64,000 bases of DNA from Streptomyces sp. G44 (GCF_016905445.1 NZ_JAFEXF010000011.1:1-64000); one strand, 5' to 3'. Positions 37,395 to 46,010 are shown, counted from the stretch's first letter. Numbers and translations: made by a program. The notes: generated by a model from the letters alone, not told the origin.

Positions 37395-38303
37395 ATGGAA
37401 CGGCAGGAGCTGGAGACCTTCCTGACACTGGCCGAGGAGCTGCATTTCGGCCGAACCGCCGAGCGCCTCCTGCTCTCCCAGGCCCGCGTCAGCCAGACGG
37501 TGAAGAAACTGGAACGCAAGATCGGCGCCCCCCTCTTCGAACGCACCAGCCGGGTCGTACGCATGTCACCGCTGGGACGGCAGTTGTACGAGGACGTGGC
37601 GCCGTTGCACGCGCAGCTGGAGGCGGCCGTGGCGCGCGCCAAGGGCGCCGCGCGGGGCGTCGAGGGCGAGCTGAGCGTCGGCTTCCTCGGCTCGGGCGCG
37701 GGCTCGCTGACCGCCCCGATCCTCGCGACGTTCCGCGAACGCTGCCCCGGCTGCGAGGTCGTCATGCGCGAGACGCAGTACCACGACCCGCTGGGCGCCC
37801 TGCGCGGCGGCGAGATCGACGTGCTCTTCACCTGCCTGCCCGTGACCGAGCCGGACCTCACGGTCGGCCCCGTCGTCATCAACGAACCGCGCGTCCTCGC
37901 CCTGCCGCTCGGCCACCCGCTCGCCGGACGCGCCTCGGTCTCCCTGGAGGAGCTGGCGGGCGAGACCTTCTTCGGCGTCGTCAACGGCGCGCCCGCCCAC
38001 TGGTGGGACTTCCACGTGCCGCGCCGCACGCCCAGCGGCCGCGAGATCCGCCGCGGCCAGGCCGTCGCCGGCTTCCAGGAACTGATGACCCTGGTCGCCA
38101 CCGGCCAGGGGATCTCCCCGATGGTCGCCTCCGTGGAGCGGTACTACTCCCGCCCCGACGTCGTCTTCGTGCCGCTGCGGGACATGCCCTGCGCCGAGGT
38201 CGCGCTGATCTGGCGCACGGCGGGCACCAGCGCCCGCTCCGAGGCGTTCGTCCGCGCGGTCTCCGACACGGTCGCGGCGAACGGCGGACCCGCCGCGTAC
38301 TAG
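37395..38303 (+). CDS. LysR-family transcriptional regulator
   Basis: A 302-aa LysR protein with N-terminal HTH (MERQELETFLTLAEELHFGR, then LLSQARVSQTVKKLERKIGA) and an effector domain (about 90-290) with the usual PVTEPDLTVGP hinge region. ATG 37395 is chosen on family grounds; the much longer open frame upstream is a shadow of the SGNH gene. The 129-bp intergenic region with the divergent SGNH hydrolase probably holds its binding site, but I see no clear T-N11-A palindrome. Confidence 0.92.
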   Translation: MERQELETFLTLAEELHFGRTAERLLLSQARVSQTVKKLERKIGAPLFERTSRVVRMSPLGRQLYEDVAPLHAQLEAAVARAKGAARGVEGELSVGFLGSGAGSLTAPILATFRERCPGCEVVMRETQYHDPLGALRGGEIDVLFTCLPVTEPDLTVGPVVINEPRVLALPLGHPLAGRASVSLEELAGETFFGVVNGAPAHWWDFHVPRRTPSGREIRRGQAVAGFQELMTLVATGQGISPMVASVERYYSRPDVVFVPLRDMPCAEVALIWRTAGTSARSEAFVRAVSDTVAANGGPAAY

Positions 38304-38322
38304 CCCTCCGGGGGTGCTCCCT

Positions 38323-38772
38323 TCAGGGCCCGGCCACGTCCGAACGGTCCGTGCACAGCGCCCAGATGACGAAGACGCCGAGCGCGATCGAGATGAACGC
38401 CCAGACCGGCGTGTACGGCAGCCACAGGAACTGCGCCACGACACCGAGCGCCGCCAGCGCCACGCCGGTCGCCTTCGCCCAGGCCGCGCCCTTGAGGATG
38501 CCCCAGCCGGTGACCGCGATGACGAGCCCGAGCACCAGGTGGATCCAGCCCCACGCGGTGAGGTTGAACTTGTACACGTAGTCGCCGACCCGCTCGTACA
38601 CGTCGTCCTTGGCGATGCCCGCGATGCCCACGAACACACCGAGGACGCCGTTCACCAGCATCAGGACACCGGCGAACATCGTGCCGCCGGTGGCCCACGG
38701 GTTCTCCGCCACCGGGTGGGGGTGCTCCGGTCCGGTGCGGTGGCCCGGCGTAGGGGGCGTCGCGCTGCTCAT
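38323..38772 (-). CDS. DUF7144-type four-TM membrane protein
   Basis: A 149-aa protein with a disordered, His/Pro-rich N-terminus (about 25 residues) and four membrane helices. Landmarks are WATGGTMFAGVLMLVNGVLG, GIAGIAKDDVYERVGDYVYK, WGWIHLVLGLVIAVTGWGIL and the final FISIALGVFVIWAL. This is the pattern of the DUF7144 family common in Streptomyces, of unknown role. ATG 38772 has an AGAGG site. Its stop is 19 bp from the LysR stop. Confidence 0.8.
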   Translation of the reverse strand: MSSATPPTPGHRTGPEHPHPVAENPWATGGTMFAGVLMLVNGVLGVFVGIAGIAKDDVYERVGDYVYKFNLTAWGWIHLVLGLVIAVTGWGILKGAAWAKATGVALAALGVVAQFLWLPYTPVWAFISIALGVFVIWALCTDRSDVAGP

Positions 38773-38837
38773 GACCGCCTCTTTCCTCTGTCGCGGACTC
38801 ACAGCGTGTGACGGAGGGCGGTGCGCGGCGACCGGGC

Positions 38838-39287
38838 CTACTCCGGACGGGCGACCCCCGGCCGGGCCCGCGCCCCCTTGGCGTCGCACTCGAACCAGGC
38901 CGTCTTGCCGCCGTCCCGTTCGGGCACCACGCCCCACCGGTCGGTCACCGCCGCCACGATGAGCAGCCCGCGCCCCGACTCGGCCAGCACGTTGGCCTCC
39001 GGCTCCCGGGGCAGGGCGGCGTACCCGTCGGCCACCTCCACCCGCAGGCCGTGCGGGCGGCGCAGCATCAGGACGGCACAGCGGCGGCCGGGCACGTGCC
39101 GCACGACGTTGGCGACCAGCTCGGTCAACGCCAGCTCCGCCGCCTCGGTGAGCTCGGCCATGCGCCAGCTCTGGAGGTAGGAGCGCAGGATGAACCGCAG
39201 GTACCCGGCGGAGTGCGCACCGGCGGTCAGCTCCGTCCGGAACACCCCGCGAAGGGGCAGGGGCGGATGGGGAGTTACGTGATTCAT
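38838..39287 (-). CDS. HATPase-fold regulatory protein (anti-sigma/AbaA-like)
   Basis: A 149-aa single-domain GHKL ATPase of the RsbW/SpoIIAB-like type. The N-box is LALTELVANVVRHVPGR (about residues 52-68), the G1 box VADGYAAL and the G2 box ESGRGLLIVAAVTDRWGV. In Streptomyces many such genes sit divergent to an XRE/DUF5753 gene followed by DUF397 genes, as here, forming the WhiJ/AbaA-like regulatory sets thought to tune development and antibiotic production (established for paralogues). The substrate or partner is unknown. Confidence 0.87.
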   Translation of the reverse strand: MNHVTPHPPLPLRGVFRTELTAGAHSAGYLRFILRSYLQSWRMAELTEAAELALTELVANVVRHVPGRRCAVLMLRRPHGLRVEVADGYAALPREPEANVLAESGRGLLIVAAVTDRWGVVPERDGGKTAWFECDAKGARARPGVARPE

Positions 39288-39377
39288 GTCACCAGCGTGC
39301 AGTCGACTGGTTACGCTGGGCTACAACGCGAGAGCAACGCGACGAAGCGTCTCTTTGAGCCCGGGGGTGACCTTCCC

Positions 39378-40226
39378 ATGGTCCGTATCAACGAACTCGA
39401 CCCCAGCGCGTCCCCGCTGGACTACTACGGCTCGGAACTGCGGCGCCTGCGCGAGGCGGCGGGCCTCAAGCAGGCGGAGCTGGGCAGTTGCATCTTCTGC
39501 ACGGGGTCGTTGGTGGGCCAGATCGAGACGGCGAGGAAGGTGCCGACGAGGGATTTCTCGGAGCGGGTGGACGCGGCGCTGGGGACGGACGGGCACTTTT
39601 CGCGGCTCGTGGGGCTTGTGCTGAGGAGCCAGCTGCCGAGTTGGTTCCAGGCGTACGCGGAGATGGAGGCGAAGGCCACTTTTATCTCCACGTACCAGTG
39701 CCAGCTGGCGTACGGACTGTTGCAGACCGGGGCGTACGCCCGCGCGGTGCTCGGCGTGGAGCACCAGGAGCGGCTGGAGGAAATGGTGGCGGCGCGAATG
39801 GATCGGCAGCGCATCCTGCGGCGCAAGGAGCCGCCTGCTCTGTTCGTCGTGCTCGACGAAGCAGCACTGTATCGGGAGGTCGGAGGCCGGGCCGTCATGC
39901 GGGATCAACTGTCCCGGTTGTTGAGCTACCGCGACACCCCATGGCTGCACCTCCAGGTTCTCCCGTTCTCGGCAGGCCAGCATGCCGCCGTGATGGGTTC
40001 GTTCAACCTCCTTCGCTTTGCCGATGACCCTGACCTGTTCTACTCGGAGAGCTATGACTCGCCCCACATGACTGCCAACCCGCAAGTGATCAGGGAACGT
40101 TCGCTCGGCTACGCTCGCCTGCAAGGCGCGGCCCTCTCGCAGGAGGAGTCCGCCACGCTGATCGCTCGCGTGATGGAGGAACGGTATGGGGAGCAGCCAG
40201 AACCTGACGGGCGTGCGGTGGCGTAA
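39378..40226 (+). CDS. XRE helix-turn-helix regulator with DUF5753 (WhiJ-like)
   Basis: A 282-aa regulator with N-terminal Cro/C1-type HTH (about residues 17-70, LRRLREAAGLKQAELG and SLVGQIETARKVP) and a DUF5753 domain (about 85-265). The latter has the family landmarks FQAYAEMEAKATFISTYQ, GLLQTGAYARAVL and LQVLPFSAGQHAAVMGSF. ATG 39378 is the family-consistent start. Its last 41 bp overlap the start of the DUF397 gene, so the two are coupled. DUF397 proteins act with, or antagonise, the cognate XRE protein in this family. Confidence 0.93.
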   Translation: MVRINELDPSASPLDYYGSELRRLREAAGLKQAELGSCIFCTGSLVGQIETARKVPTRDFSERVDAALGTDGHFSRLVGLVLRSQLPSWFQAYAEMEAKATFISTYQCQLAYGLLQTGAYARAVLGVEHQERLEEMVAARMDRQRILRRKEPPALFVVLDEAALYREVGGRAVMRDQLSRLLSYRDTPWLHLQVLPFSAGQHAAVMGSFNLLRFADDPDLFYSESYDSPHMTANPQVIRERSLGYARLQGAALSQEESATLIARVMEERYGEQPEPDGRAVA

Positions 40227-40488
40227 GGCGTCGTACAGCGGCAGCAGCGGCGGCGACTGCATCGAATGCGCCCCCTTGGACGGCGCGGCATGGCAAAAGT
40301 CGTCCTACAGCGGCGGCACCGGCGGCGACTGCATCGAGTTCGCCCAAGCCCAGTGCAACGGCACCGCCACCATCGCCATTCGTGACAGCAAGGACCCCGA
40401 AGGCCCCCTCTTCACCGTCTCGTCCGGCGCCTTCGCCGACTTCGTGGGGGCCGCGGCTACCGGAGGTCTGACGCGACGGCCTCGGTGA
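40186..40488 (+). CDS. DUF397 protein with duplicated N-terminal half
   Basis: A 100-aa partner protein of the preceding XRE regulator. The family core W-x-K-x-S-Y-S-G...GGDCIE occurs twice: WRKASYSGSSGGDCIECA (about residues 12-29) and WQKSSYSGGTGGDCIEFA (about 36-53). The second copy continues into the full domain (IRDSKDPEGPLFTVSSGAFA). The first copy ends after 18 residues, so this is an internal duplication of the 5' half. The start lies inside the XRE gene in another frame. Its 3' end overlaps the convergent lipoprotein gene by 32 bp. Confidence 0.9.
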   Translation: MGSSQNLTGVRWRKASYSGSSGGDCIECAPLDGAAWQKSSYSGGTGGDCIEFAQAQCNGTATIAIRDSKDPEGPLFTVSSGAFADFVGAAATGGLTRRPR

Positions 40489-41395
40489 TGGCGGAGGCCA
40501 TGCGGCGGATGCCGGGTGAACGCACCGGGCAGGGACGGGACTTGGCCGTGGTGGGCGCCAGGCAGAAGTGCAGGTAGTCCTTGGCGCGGTGGAGGGCGGT
40601 GAGGTTCCGGCCGGGCTCCGTGCAGTACGCCGGGTGCTGCGCCTCGTACGAGGTGCACGGCAGCTTCTCCGCCCAGGAGTAGCGCGCGGAGGCCGGGGCC
40701 ACGGCCTTGCCCGCGTCGGCCACGAGTCCGCCGGAGGCGCGGGCCTGGGCGGCATAGAGGGCGTTGACGCGGCGGACGCGTTCGGGCGTGATGGCGTCGG
40801 GGCCCTGGAGGACCCACACGACACGCGTGCGTCCCGCTCCGGCGGCGGCGTCGATCTGCCGGGTCAGGGCCTTCGCGTCGGCGGCGTACCGGTCGAAGTA
40901 CGCGCCGGGGGCCTTGTCGTACGTGATGCCGTCCATGCAGGGGGTGTAGCCCCAGGCGTTGCCCCAGAACTGGAGTACGACGTAGTCCGGCCGTTCGGCG
41001 CGGATCAGCGCGGCGGCCTTGTCGGCGTCGGGGACGAGGGAGTCCTTGCCGGTGCCTTCGAGGTAGTCGCAGAGGGTGGTGCCGGAGTAGGGCGCGCTGC
41101 GGTAGCGGGCGCCGAGGCGGTCCTTGAGGTGGGCGCCCAGGACGTCCTGGTTCTCCATGGCGAGGGAGTCGCCGAGGTAGAGCACGGTCGGGCCGGGCTT
41201 GCCGGCGATCCGCTTGCGGGTGGTGGAGGTCGCCGAGGGCGATGGCGGCGCGGACGGCTCGCGTGCGGGGCGTTCGACGCCCGGGGCCTCCGGCAGGCGC
41301 TCCGGGGCCTGGTCCCCGGCCCCCGGGTCCCCGCACCCGGCGAGGAGCAGCGCCCCGGCCAGCACTCCCGCGGCCCACAGCTTTCGCACCGGCAA
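40457..41395 (-). CDS. SGNH-hydrolase-like lipoprotein
   Basis: A 312-aa protein with a lipoprotein signal peptide (KLWAAGVLAGALLLAGC; the cysteine is residue 21), a disordered Pro/Ser-rich linker to about residue 65, then an SGNH-like fold. The fold has the Ser block LYLGDSLAME and a VLQFWGNAWGYTPCM segment in the Asn-block position. The C-terminal part is Cys-rich (LPCTSYEAQHPAYCTE, HFCLAPTTAKSRPC), and I do not see a clear DxxH block. It is probably an acyl-transferase or esterase anchored to the outer face of the membrane. It is convergent with the DUF397 gene. Confidence 0.82.
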   Translation of the reverse strand: MPVRKLWAAGVLAGALLLAGCGDPGAGDQAPERLPEAPGVERPAREPSAPPSPSATSTTRKRIAGKPGPTVLYLGDSLAMENQDVLGAHLKDRLGARYRSAPYSGTTLCDYLEGTGKDSLVPDADKAAALIRAERPDYVVLQFWGNAWGYTPCMDGITYDKAPGAYFDRYAADAKALTRQIDAAAGAGRTRVVWVLQGPDAITPERVRRVNALYAAQARASGGLVADAGKAVAPASARYSWAEKLPCTSYEAQHPAYCTEPGRNLTALHRAKDYLHFCLAPTTAKSRPCPVRSPGIRRMASAITEAVASDLR

Positions 41396-41499
41396 CTCCC
41401 GCCCCAGACGGCCGAAATGACCCCCCAGGCAAGCACACGCGGGGCGCCGGGCGAAAGGCGTCGTTCTGCCAAGTGGGCCCGGGGCCCCGCATCGAGTCG

Positions 41500-41865
41500 T
41501 CAGCGGGCGACGAACTGCGTCAGGATCGCCTGCACCTCGTAGATGTCGACGCCCTTGGTGAACGTCTTCTGGAGCGGCACCTGGTTGCTGGAGATCCAGA
41601 TCTTCAGCTCGGCGTCGAGGTCGAAGTGCCCGGCCGTCTCCACCGCGAAGTGGGTGATGCTGCGGTAGGGGACCGAGTGGTACTCGACCTTCTTGCCGGT
41701 GATCCCCTGCTTGTCGACCATGATCAGGCGACGGTCGGTGAACAGCATGGTGTCGCGTATCAGGAGGTACGCGGCGTGCACCTGCTCGCCGTGGCCGAGC
41801 AGCCGGGCGTACTCGTTCTGCGCCTTGCCCGGGTCGATGGTGTGCGCGTTGCCGAAAAGTGCCAT
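41500..41865 (-). CDS. PH domain-containing protein
   Basis: A 121-aa single-domain bacterial pleckstrin-homology protein (YdjO/bPH type). The core runs from LLGHGEQVHAAYLLIRDTML through FTDRRLIMVDKQGITGKKVE and YHSVPYRSITHFAVETAG, ending in a helix AILTQFVAR. Homologues are widespread and mostly of unknown role. ATG 41865 follows a GGGGGG-rich ribosome site. The gene is monocistronic. Confidence 0.88.
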   Translation of the reverse strand: MALFGNAHTIDPGKAQNEYARLLGHGEQVHAAYLLIRDTMLFTDRRLIMVDKQGITGKKVEYHSVPYRSITHFAVETAGHFDLDAELKIWISSNQVPLQKTFTKGVDIYEVQAILTQFVAR

Positions 41866-42067
41866 GTCAGGCCCCCCACTGTCGTGATCCACTCGGTGGA
41901 TCGTTCCCCATGCCCCCGTGACCCGGATGAACCACGGGATCAGGCCAACCCTAACCGGGGTGGCCCGGGACGTGGTCGGCAGTGAAGCTCTGCCCACGGG
42001 TCTGAGATGATCGGGGCCCGTACGAAGGGCTCTCCGGAGGCCCGCGTCAGGTGGGGTGGGGTTGGCG

Positions 42068-42265
42068 ATGATGGTGTTGCTGCTCGGCGCGGCGGTGCTG
42101 ATCGCGGCGGCGGGCCTCGGCGCCGTCGTGTGGGCGGCGCGGGGCGGCCCGCGCTGGGTCCACGGCGTGGCCAAGGCGACGACGGTCGCCGCCGAGCTGG
42201 CCGCCGTGGCCGCCTCGGCCGCCAAGAAGGGCCGCGGCGGCAACAACAACTATTCCGGGGACTGA
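42068..42265 (+). CDS. Small single-TM protein (65 aa)
   Basis: Starts at ATG 42068 behind AGGTGGGG; GTG 42056 four codons upstream is the alternative. It has one N-terminal TM (MMVLLLGAAVLIAAAGLGAV), an Ala-rich amphipathic helix (VAKATTVAAELAAVAASAAK) and a tail KKGRGGNNNYSGD. The stop overlaps the convergent reductase gene by 16 bp. No family is recognised. Confidence 0.55.
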   Translation: MMVLLLGAAVLIAAAGLGAVVWAARGGPRWVHGVAKATTVAAELAAVAASAAKKGRGGNNNYSGD

Positions 42266-43083
42266 CGTTCAAGCCCGCCGGACATGCCGAGCCCCGGGCG
42301 GCGGTGCAGCTCGAACCCACGCGCCCCCGGTTCCTCCGCGCCCGGCAGCAGCCGCATGCCGTGGTCGTAGTCACCGCCGACGAGCGAACGGAACGGCACG
42401 GGCTCGTCCGTGAACAGCCCGTCGAGTCGCGCCGCGTACGCCTCCCGCACCGCCACGAACCGCTCGTCGGACAGGTCGTTGGCGGCGCACACGGCGAACG
42501 GCGGGAGCGGCGCGATGCCGGTGAACCAGAGCAGGCCGTGCTGGAGGGGATACAGCAGGTCCGCCATCTCCCCGTGGATGCCCCGGTCCGAGAACGACGT
42601 CTCCCGCGCCCCCGCCGTCACCGACACCAGCGCCCGCCGCCCCGCGAGGACCCCCTCGCTGTAGGGCGGCGGCACGGCGGGACCGTAGGCGAACCCGGCG
42701 GTGAACACCCGGTCGATCCAGCCCTTCAGGATCGCGGGCACGGAGAACCACCACAGCGGGAACTGGAACACCACGGCGTCCGCCCACCGCACCTTCTCCT
42801 GCTCGGCGGCGACGTCGGGTGTCAGCCGCCCGGCGAGGGTGGCGTCCTGCGAGGCGGCCATGACCCGCAGCCGGGAACCGGAGTCCCACTCGTCCTCGTA
42901 GTCATCGGCGTCGACCGTCGCCTTCCACTTCATCGCGTACAGGTCGGACACCCGCACCTCGTGCCCGGCGGCGCGCAGATGTGCGACGGCGAAATCGGCC
43001 AGGGAGGCGTTGAGGGACCGGGGTTCGGGGTGGGCGCTGACGACGAGCACCTTCTTGGCGCCCTGTGGGTTCTTCGTGTTCAT
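42250..43083 (-). CDS. NAD(P)H dehydrogenase (quinone), flavodoxin-like fold
   Basis: A 277-aa FAD/FMN reductase of the NQO1/MdaB-like family, which makes two-electron reductions of quinones. The N-terminal KKVLVVSAHPEPRSLNASLA is the nucleotide-binding start and WADAVVFQFPLWWFSVPAIL is the family signature. GWIDRVFTAGFAYG and VTAGARETSFSDRGIHG line the flavin site. ATG 43083 is preceded by a divergent XRE gene (96-bp gap), which is its likely regulator. Confidence 0.92.
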   Translation of the reverse strand: MNTKNPQGAKKVLVVSAHPEPRSLNASLADFAVAHLRAAGHEVRVSDLYAMKWKATVDADDYEDEWDSGSRLRVMAASQDATLAGRLTPDVAAEQEKVRWADAVVFQFPLWWFSVPAILKGWIDRVFTAGFAYGPAVPPPYSEGVLAGRRALVSVTAGARETSFSDRGIHGEMADLLYPLQHGLLWFTGIAPLPPFAVCAANDLSDERFVAVREAYAARLDGLFTDEPVPFRSLVGGDYDHGMRLLPGAEEPGARGFELHRRPGLGMSGGLERQSPE

Positions 43084-43179
43084 GACGCCACGCTCTCCCG
43101 CCCGGCGGCGGGCAGCCAGCACCCTGCGGGACGGCGGAACGGCGTTCCTGGTACCGGCGGTCCCACCCATACTGATGCC

Positions 43180-44094
43180 ATGACCAGCGGCGGCGTGCAG
43201 GCAGACGTACAGGGCGGCACACAGGGCGACGGCGGGGACACGGGCCGGGACCTGGGCGGCTTCCTGCGTGCCCGCAGGGCCCGGGTCACCCCGGAACACG
43301 TCGGCCTCCCCGGCGGCCCCCGCCGCAGGGTGCGCGGCCTGCGGCGCGAGGAGCTGGCCCAGCTGGCCGGCATCAGCGTCGACTACTACGTACGCCTCGA
43401 ACAGGGCCGTGCCACCCAGCCGTCCCCCGAAGTCCTCGACGCCCTCGCGCGGGCGCTCACCCTGGACACGGCGGAACGTACGCACCTCACCACCCTCGCC
43501 ACCGCCGGACGCGGCCCGGCACCCGAGGCCAGGGTCAGCCCCCTGCTGCGGCGCCTCCTGGACGCCGTGGCCGACGGCTTCCCGGCCTTCGCGACCGACC
43601 ACCGCCTGGACGTGGTCGCCTGGAACTCCCTCGGCGCCGAACTCCTCGGCGGCCTCGCCGACCCGCCCCGCCGCGACCGCAACAACGCCCGCTACCTCTT
43701 CCTGGACCCCGCCTCCCACGACGTACACCCGGACTGGCCGGACCGGGCGGCGGAGGCGGTGGGCCAGCTGAGAGTGGCGGCGGCCCGCTACCCCGACGAC
43801 AGCGAACTGACGACACTCATAGCCGAACTGACCGCTCGCAGTCCGGAGTTCCGCCGCATCTGGGACAGCGGCGAGATAGTGATGTGCGCGTCGGGCACCA
43901 AACGCCTGCACCACCCACGCACAGGCACCCTCACCCTGTCCTTCGAATCCCTCCACGTCCCGGCGGCCCCCGGCGAGACGGCCGGCCTGGTGGTCCACGT
44001 GTTCGGCGCCACGGAGGGCACGAAGGAGGCAGCGGCCCTGACGGCCCTGGCGACGGCCTTGTGCGGCCGCGGCCCGAGTGATTCTGCGCGGTGA
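43180..44094 (+). CDS. XRE regulator with MmyB-like ligand domain
   Basis: A 304-aa regulator with N-terminal HTH (about residues 24-90, FLRARRARVTPEHVGLPGGP, then REELAQLAGISVDYYVRLEQ) and a MmyB-like PAS-type domain (about 110-285, DAVADGFPAFATDHRLDVVA and FRRIWDSGEIVMCASGTKRL). Proteins of this family often stand divergent to a dehydrogenase or reductase gene and repress it, as seems likely here. ATG 43180 is taken; the much longer open frame upstream covers the reductase gene's shadow. Confidence 0.92.
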   Translation: MTSGGVQADVQGGTQGDGGDTGRDLGGFLRARRARVTPEHVGLPGGPRRRVRGLRREELAQLAGISVDYYVRLEQGRATQPSPEVLDALARALTLDTAERTHLTTLATAGRGPAPEARVSPLLRRLLDAVADGFPAFATDHRLDVVAWNSLGAELLGGLADPPRRDRNNARYLFLDPASHDVHPDWPDRAAEAVGQLRVAAARYPDDSELTTLIAELTARSPEFRRIWDSGEIVMCASGTKRLHHPRTGTLTLSFESLHVPAAPGETAGLVVHVFGATEGTKEAAALTALATALCGRGPSDSAR

Positions 44095-44097
44095 GGG

Positions 44098-44226
44098 AGC
44101 CGGGCGGTGCCTGCTCGGTACGCCAGTAGAACCCGATGCCGGCCTTGGCGTACTGGTCGGCCTTCACGATCCGGTCCGTGGTCTCCGAGCCCGGCGAGGG
44201 AATGACATCGACCCCGGTCGCGCCTA
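44098..44226 (-). pseudogene. Uma2-family endonuclease remnant
   Basis: A minus-strand reading frame shows GVDVIPSPGSETTDRIVKAD then QYAKAGIGFYWRTEQA. This is the conserved C-terminal half of Uma2/DUF820 proteins (VxSPGSExTDRxxKxxxYAxAGI). Neither end of the gene is present: upstream homology stops near 44226, and at 44098 the frame runs into the XRE gene's 3' end. Confidence 0.65.
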
Positions 44227-44263
44227 CCGAGGTGGTCCGGAGCCGTGCTCGGGCCCGCCGGTG

Positions 44264-45751
44264 TCAGTTCTCCACGTGCGGGCTGGCGAGGGCGGCGCCG
44301 AAGTAGCCGTTCATCTCGCCCACGGTGATGCCGGCGGCCTTGCCGCACACGTTGACCGAGCCGTTCGGGAGAGGGCCGGACGCCGAGCCGCGGGCGACCC
44401 AGAAGCAGCCGTCGGAGTTCTCGGTGGGGGCGCCGACGACCGTCTCCGCCTTGCCGTCCTTGTTGAGGTCGGCGAGGTGGACCGTGGCGCCGAACCCGTC
44501 GCCCGCCTCCGCGGTGCCGGGGACGCCCGCCGTGTTCTGGGTGTAGGCGGCCGCCTTGGCCGTCGTCAGGCCTGCGGCGGAGCCGCGCAGAAGGACGGCG
44601 GTGCCCGCAGAGGCGAGCGACCCGACGGCCTCCTCGGGGGAGCCGATCAGAACATCGGCGTATCCGTCGGCGTCGACATCGCCGACGCTCAGGGACTGGC
44701 CGAACCAGTCGCCCCACTCCGCCTTGCCGGGGACACCCGCCGTGTCCTGATGGAAGACCTTCGGCTTCTGCTGGGCGGTGATGCCTTGGGCGCTGCCGTA
44801 GAGGACCTGGATCTCGCCGCCGCGACGGGCCGCGGGGGTCGGGTCGTTGAAGTGGGAGTCGTCGCCGGCTATGCCGGTGACGAGGTCGCCGTATCCGTCG
44901 CCGTTGATGTCGCCGATCTGCCCGGCGTGGCCGTCGGCGTACGGCAGATCGATGCCCCGGTTGACGGACGGGTCCCCGGAGTCGGGGGCGCCCGTGTCGA
45001 GGGTCACCGGTCCGCGGATGTCACCGTCGGTGGGCCCGGCCAGGTAGAAGCGTTCGGCCCTGCCGTCGCCGTTCACGTCCCCCATGACCACGCCGCGGGC
45101 GTTCTTCCGCCACTCCCGGTAGCGATCGGCGGCCCGGCCGGTGCGGGTGAAGGGGCCGCTGTAGGAGGCAGGTTCACAGCCCGAGCCGATGCCGACCTCT
45201 GGGGCGCCGTCTCCGTTCATGTCTCCGGTGGCGATGGACAGGCCGAACCGGCAGTAGGTCCTGCCCTCGCCGTACCCGGCCGGAGGGGCGATGCTCGCAC
45301 CGCCCTTCAGTCCGCCCGACCCGCCCCACACCACGGTCACGGAGCCCCGCGACTCGGCACCGTCGACATCCTCGCCCGGAGCTCCGACGATCAGGTCGGC
45401 ATAGCCGTCCCGGTCCAGGTCGGCGCTGCCCACCGTCCCGCCGAAGCGGTCGGACTCCTCGGCGGTGCCGGGGATGCCGGCGGACGCCTGGGTGATGACA
45501 GCGCGGCGGGTGGTGCTCACCGAGGACGCGGAGCCGTAGAGCACGACGACCGACCCGGCCTCCTCCACGGTGCCGTTCGCGGCCCCCGGAGCTCCGATGG
45601 CCAGGTCGCGATAACCGTCACCGTTGAAGTCGTCCTGTACGCCCGCCGTGTTGGCGCCCTTGTGGGGCGCGGCGGCGGACGATGTCACCGGGGTGAGGGC
45701 GGTGGCGAGGGAAGCGACGAGCACGGCGGCCGCCGTGACTGCTCTACGCAA
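44264..45751 (-). CDS. Secreted FG-GAP (integrin-alpha-like) propeller protein
   Basis: A 495-aa exported protein. I chose TTG 45751, which has an AAGGAG site five bases upstream and opens a signal peptide (RRAVTAAAVLVASLATALTP). Seven FG-GAP/Ca-binding loops of the form D-x-N-x-D-G are present, for example DDFNGDGYRDLAIGAPG, ADLDRDGYADLIVGAPGE, GDINGDGYGDLVTG and ADLNKDGKAETVVGAP, which fits a seven-bladed beta-propeller. The role is unknown; surface adhesion or ligand binding is typical of the fold. The promoter matches an ECF-sigma type shared with the FG-GAP genes at 59-64 kb. Confidence 0.9.
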   Translation of the reverse strand: MRRAVTAAAVLVASLATALTPVTSSAAAPHKGANTAGVQDDFNGDGYRDLAIGAPGAANGTVEEAGSVVVLYGSASSVSTTRRAVITQASAGIPGTAEESDRFGGTVGSADLDRDGYADLIVGAPGEDVDGAESRGSVTVVWGGSGGLKGGASIAPPAGYGEGRTYCRFGLSIATGDMNGDGAPEVGIGSGCEPASYSGPFTRTGRAADRYREWRKNARGVVMGDVNGDGRAERFYLAGPTDGDIRGPVTLDTGAPDSGDPSVNRGIDLPYADGHAGQIGDINGDGYGDLVTGIAGDDSHFNDPTPAARRGGEIQVLYGSAQGITAQQKPKVFHQDTAGVPGKAEWGDWFGQSLSVGDVDADGYADVLIGSPEEAVGSLASAGTAVLLRGSAAGLTTAKAAAYTQNTAGVPGTAEAGDGFGATVHLADLNKDGKAETVVGAPTENSDGCFWVARGSASGPLPNGSVNVCGKAAGITVGEMNGYFGAALASPHVEN

Positions 45752-45784
45752 CGGAACTCCTTGATCGACCAGCAGATGCACCCC

Positions 45785-45812
45785 ATGACGCACACGCCGT
45801 ACGAAAGGTTGT
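45785..45812 (-). promoter_or_regulatory. ECF-sigma-like promoter of FG-GAP gene 1
   Basis: On the minus strand: -35 ACAACC (45812-45807), 16-bp spacer, -10 CGTCAT (45790-45785). A transcript would start about 27 bases before the TTG codon. It is inside CGTACAACCTTTCGTACG, a partial palindrome. Confidence 0.65.
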
Positions 45813-45931
45813 ACGCCTGACCCGATGCGCAGCGACCGCTGTCCACCGCCCCGGACAACAAAGAGGCCCCGGGACCCGAGCCACCGGGCAGGACACCACC
45901 ACGCGCCGTGCCCGACGGGCTGGAAAAGCGA

Positions 45932-45958
45932 AAGGCCCAGGTCGATGACCTGGGCCTT
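45932..45958. terminator. tRNA-Gly terminator (left, original copy)
   Basis: A perfect 12-bp stem (45932-45943 with 45947-45958) around GAT lies just after the tRNA 3'-end segment. A one-base-different copy (56026-56052) follows the intact tRNA, as expected if the element brought its own version. Confidence 0.75.
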
Positions 45959-46010
45959 CTTCGTGGAGCGGGTGACGAGAATCGAACTCGCACTCTCAGC
46001 TTGGGAAGCT
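45940..46010. other. attL: 71-bp direct repeat with partial tRNA-Gly
   Basis: Identical to 56034-56104. It contains the last 44 nt of tRNA-Gly (45967-46010: anticodon loop, T-arm and 3' acceptor strand) plus the downstream region. With one mismatch the identity extends to 45931-46010. Sequence diverges at 46011, in the 5' side of the anticodon stem, which is a usual crossover region for tyrosine recombinases. Confidence 0.93.
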
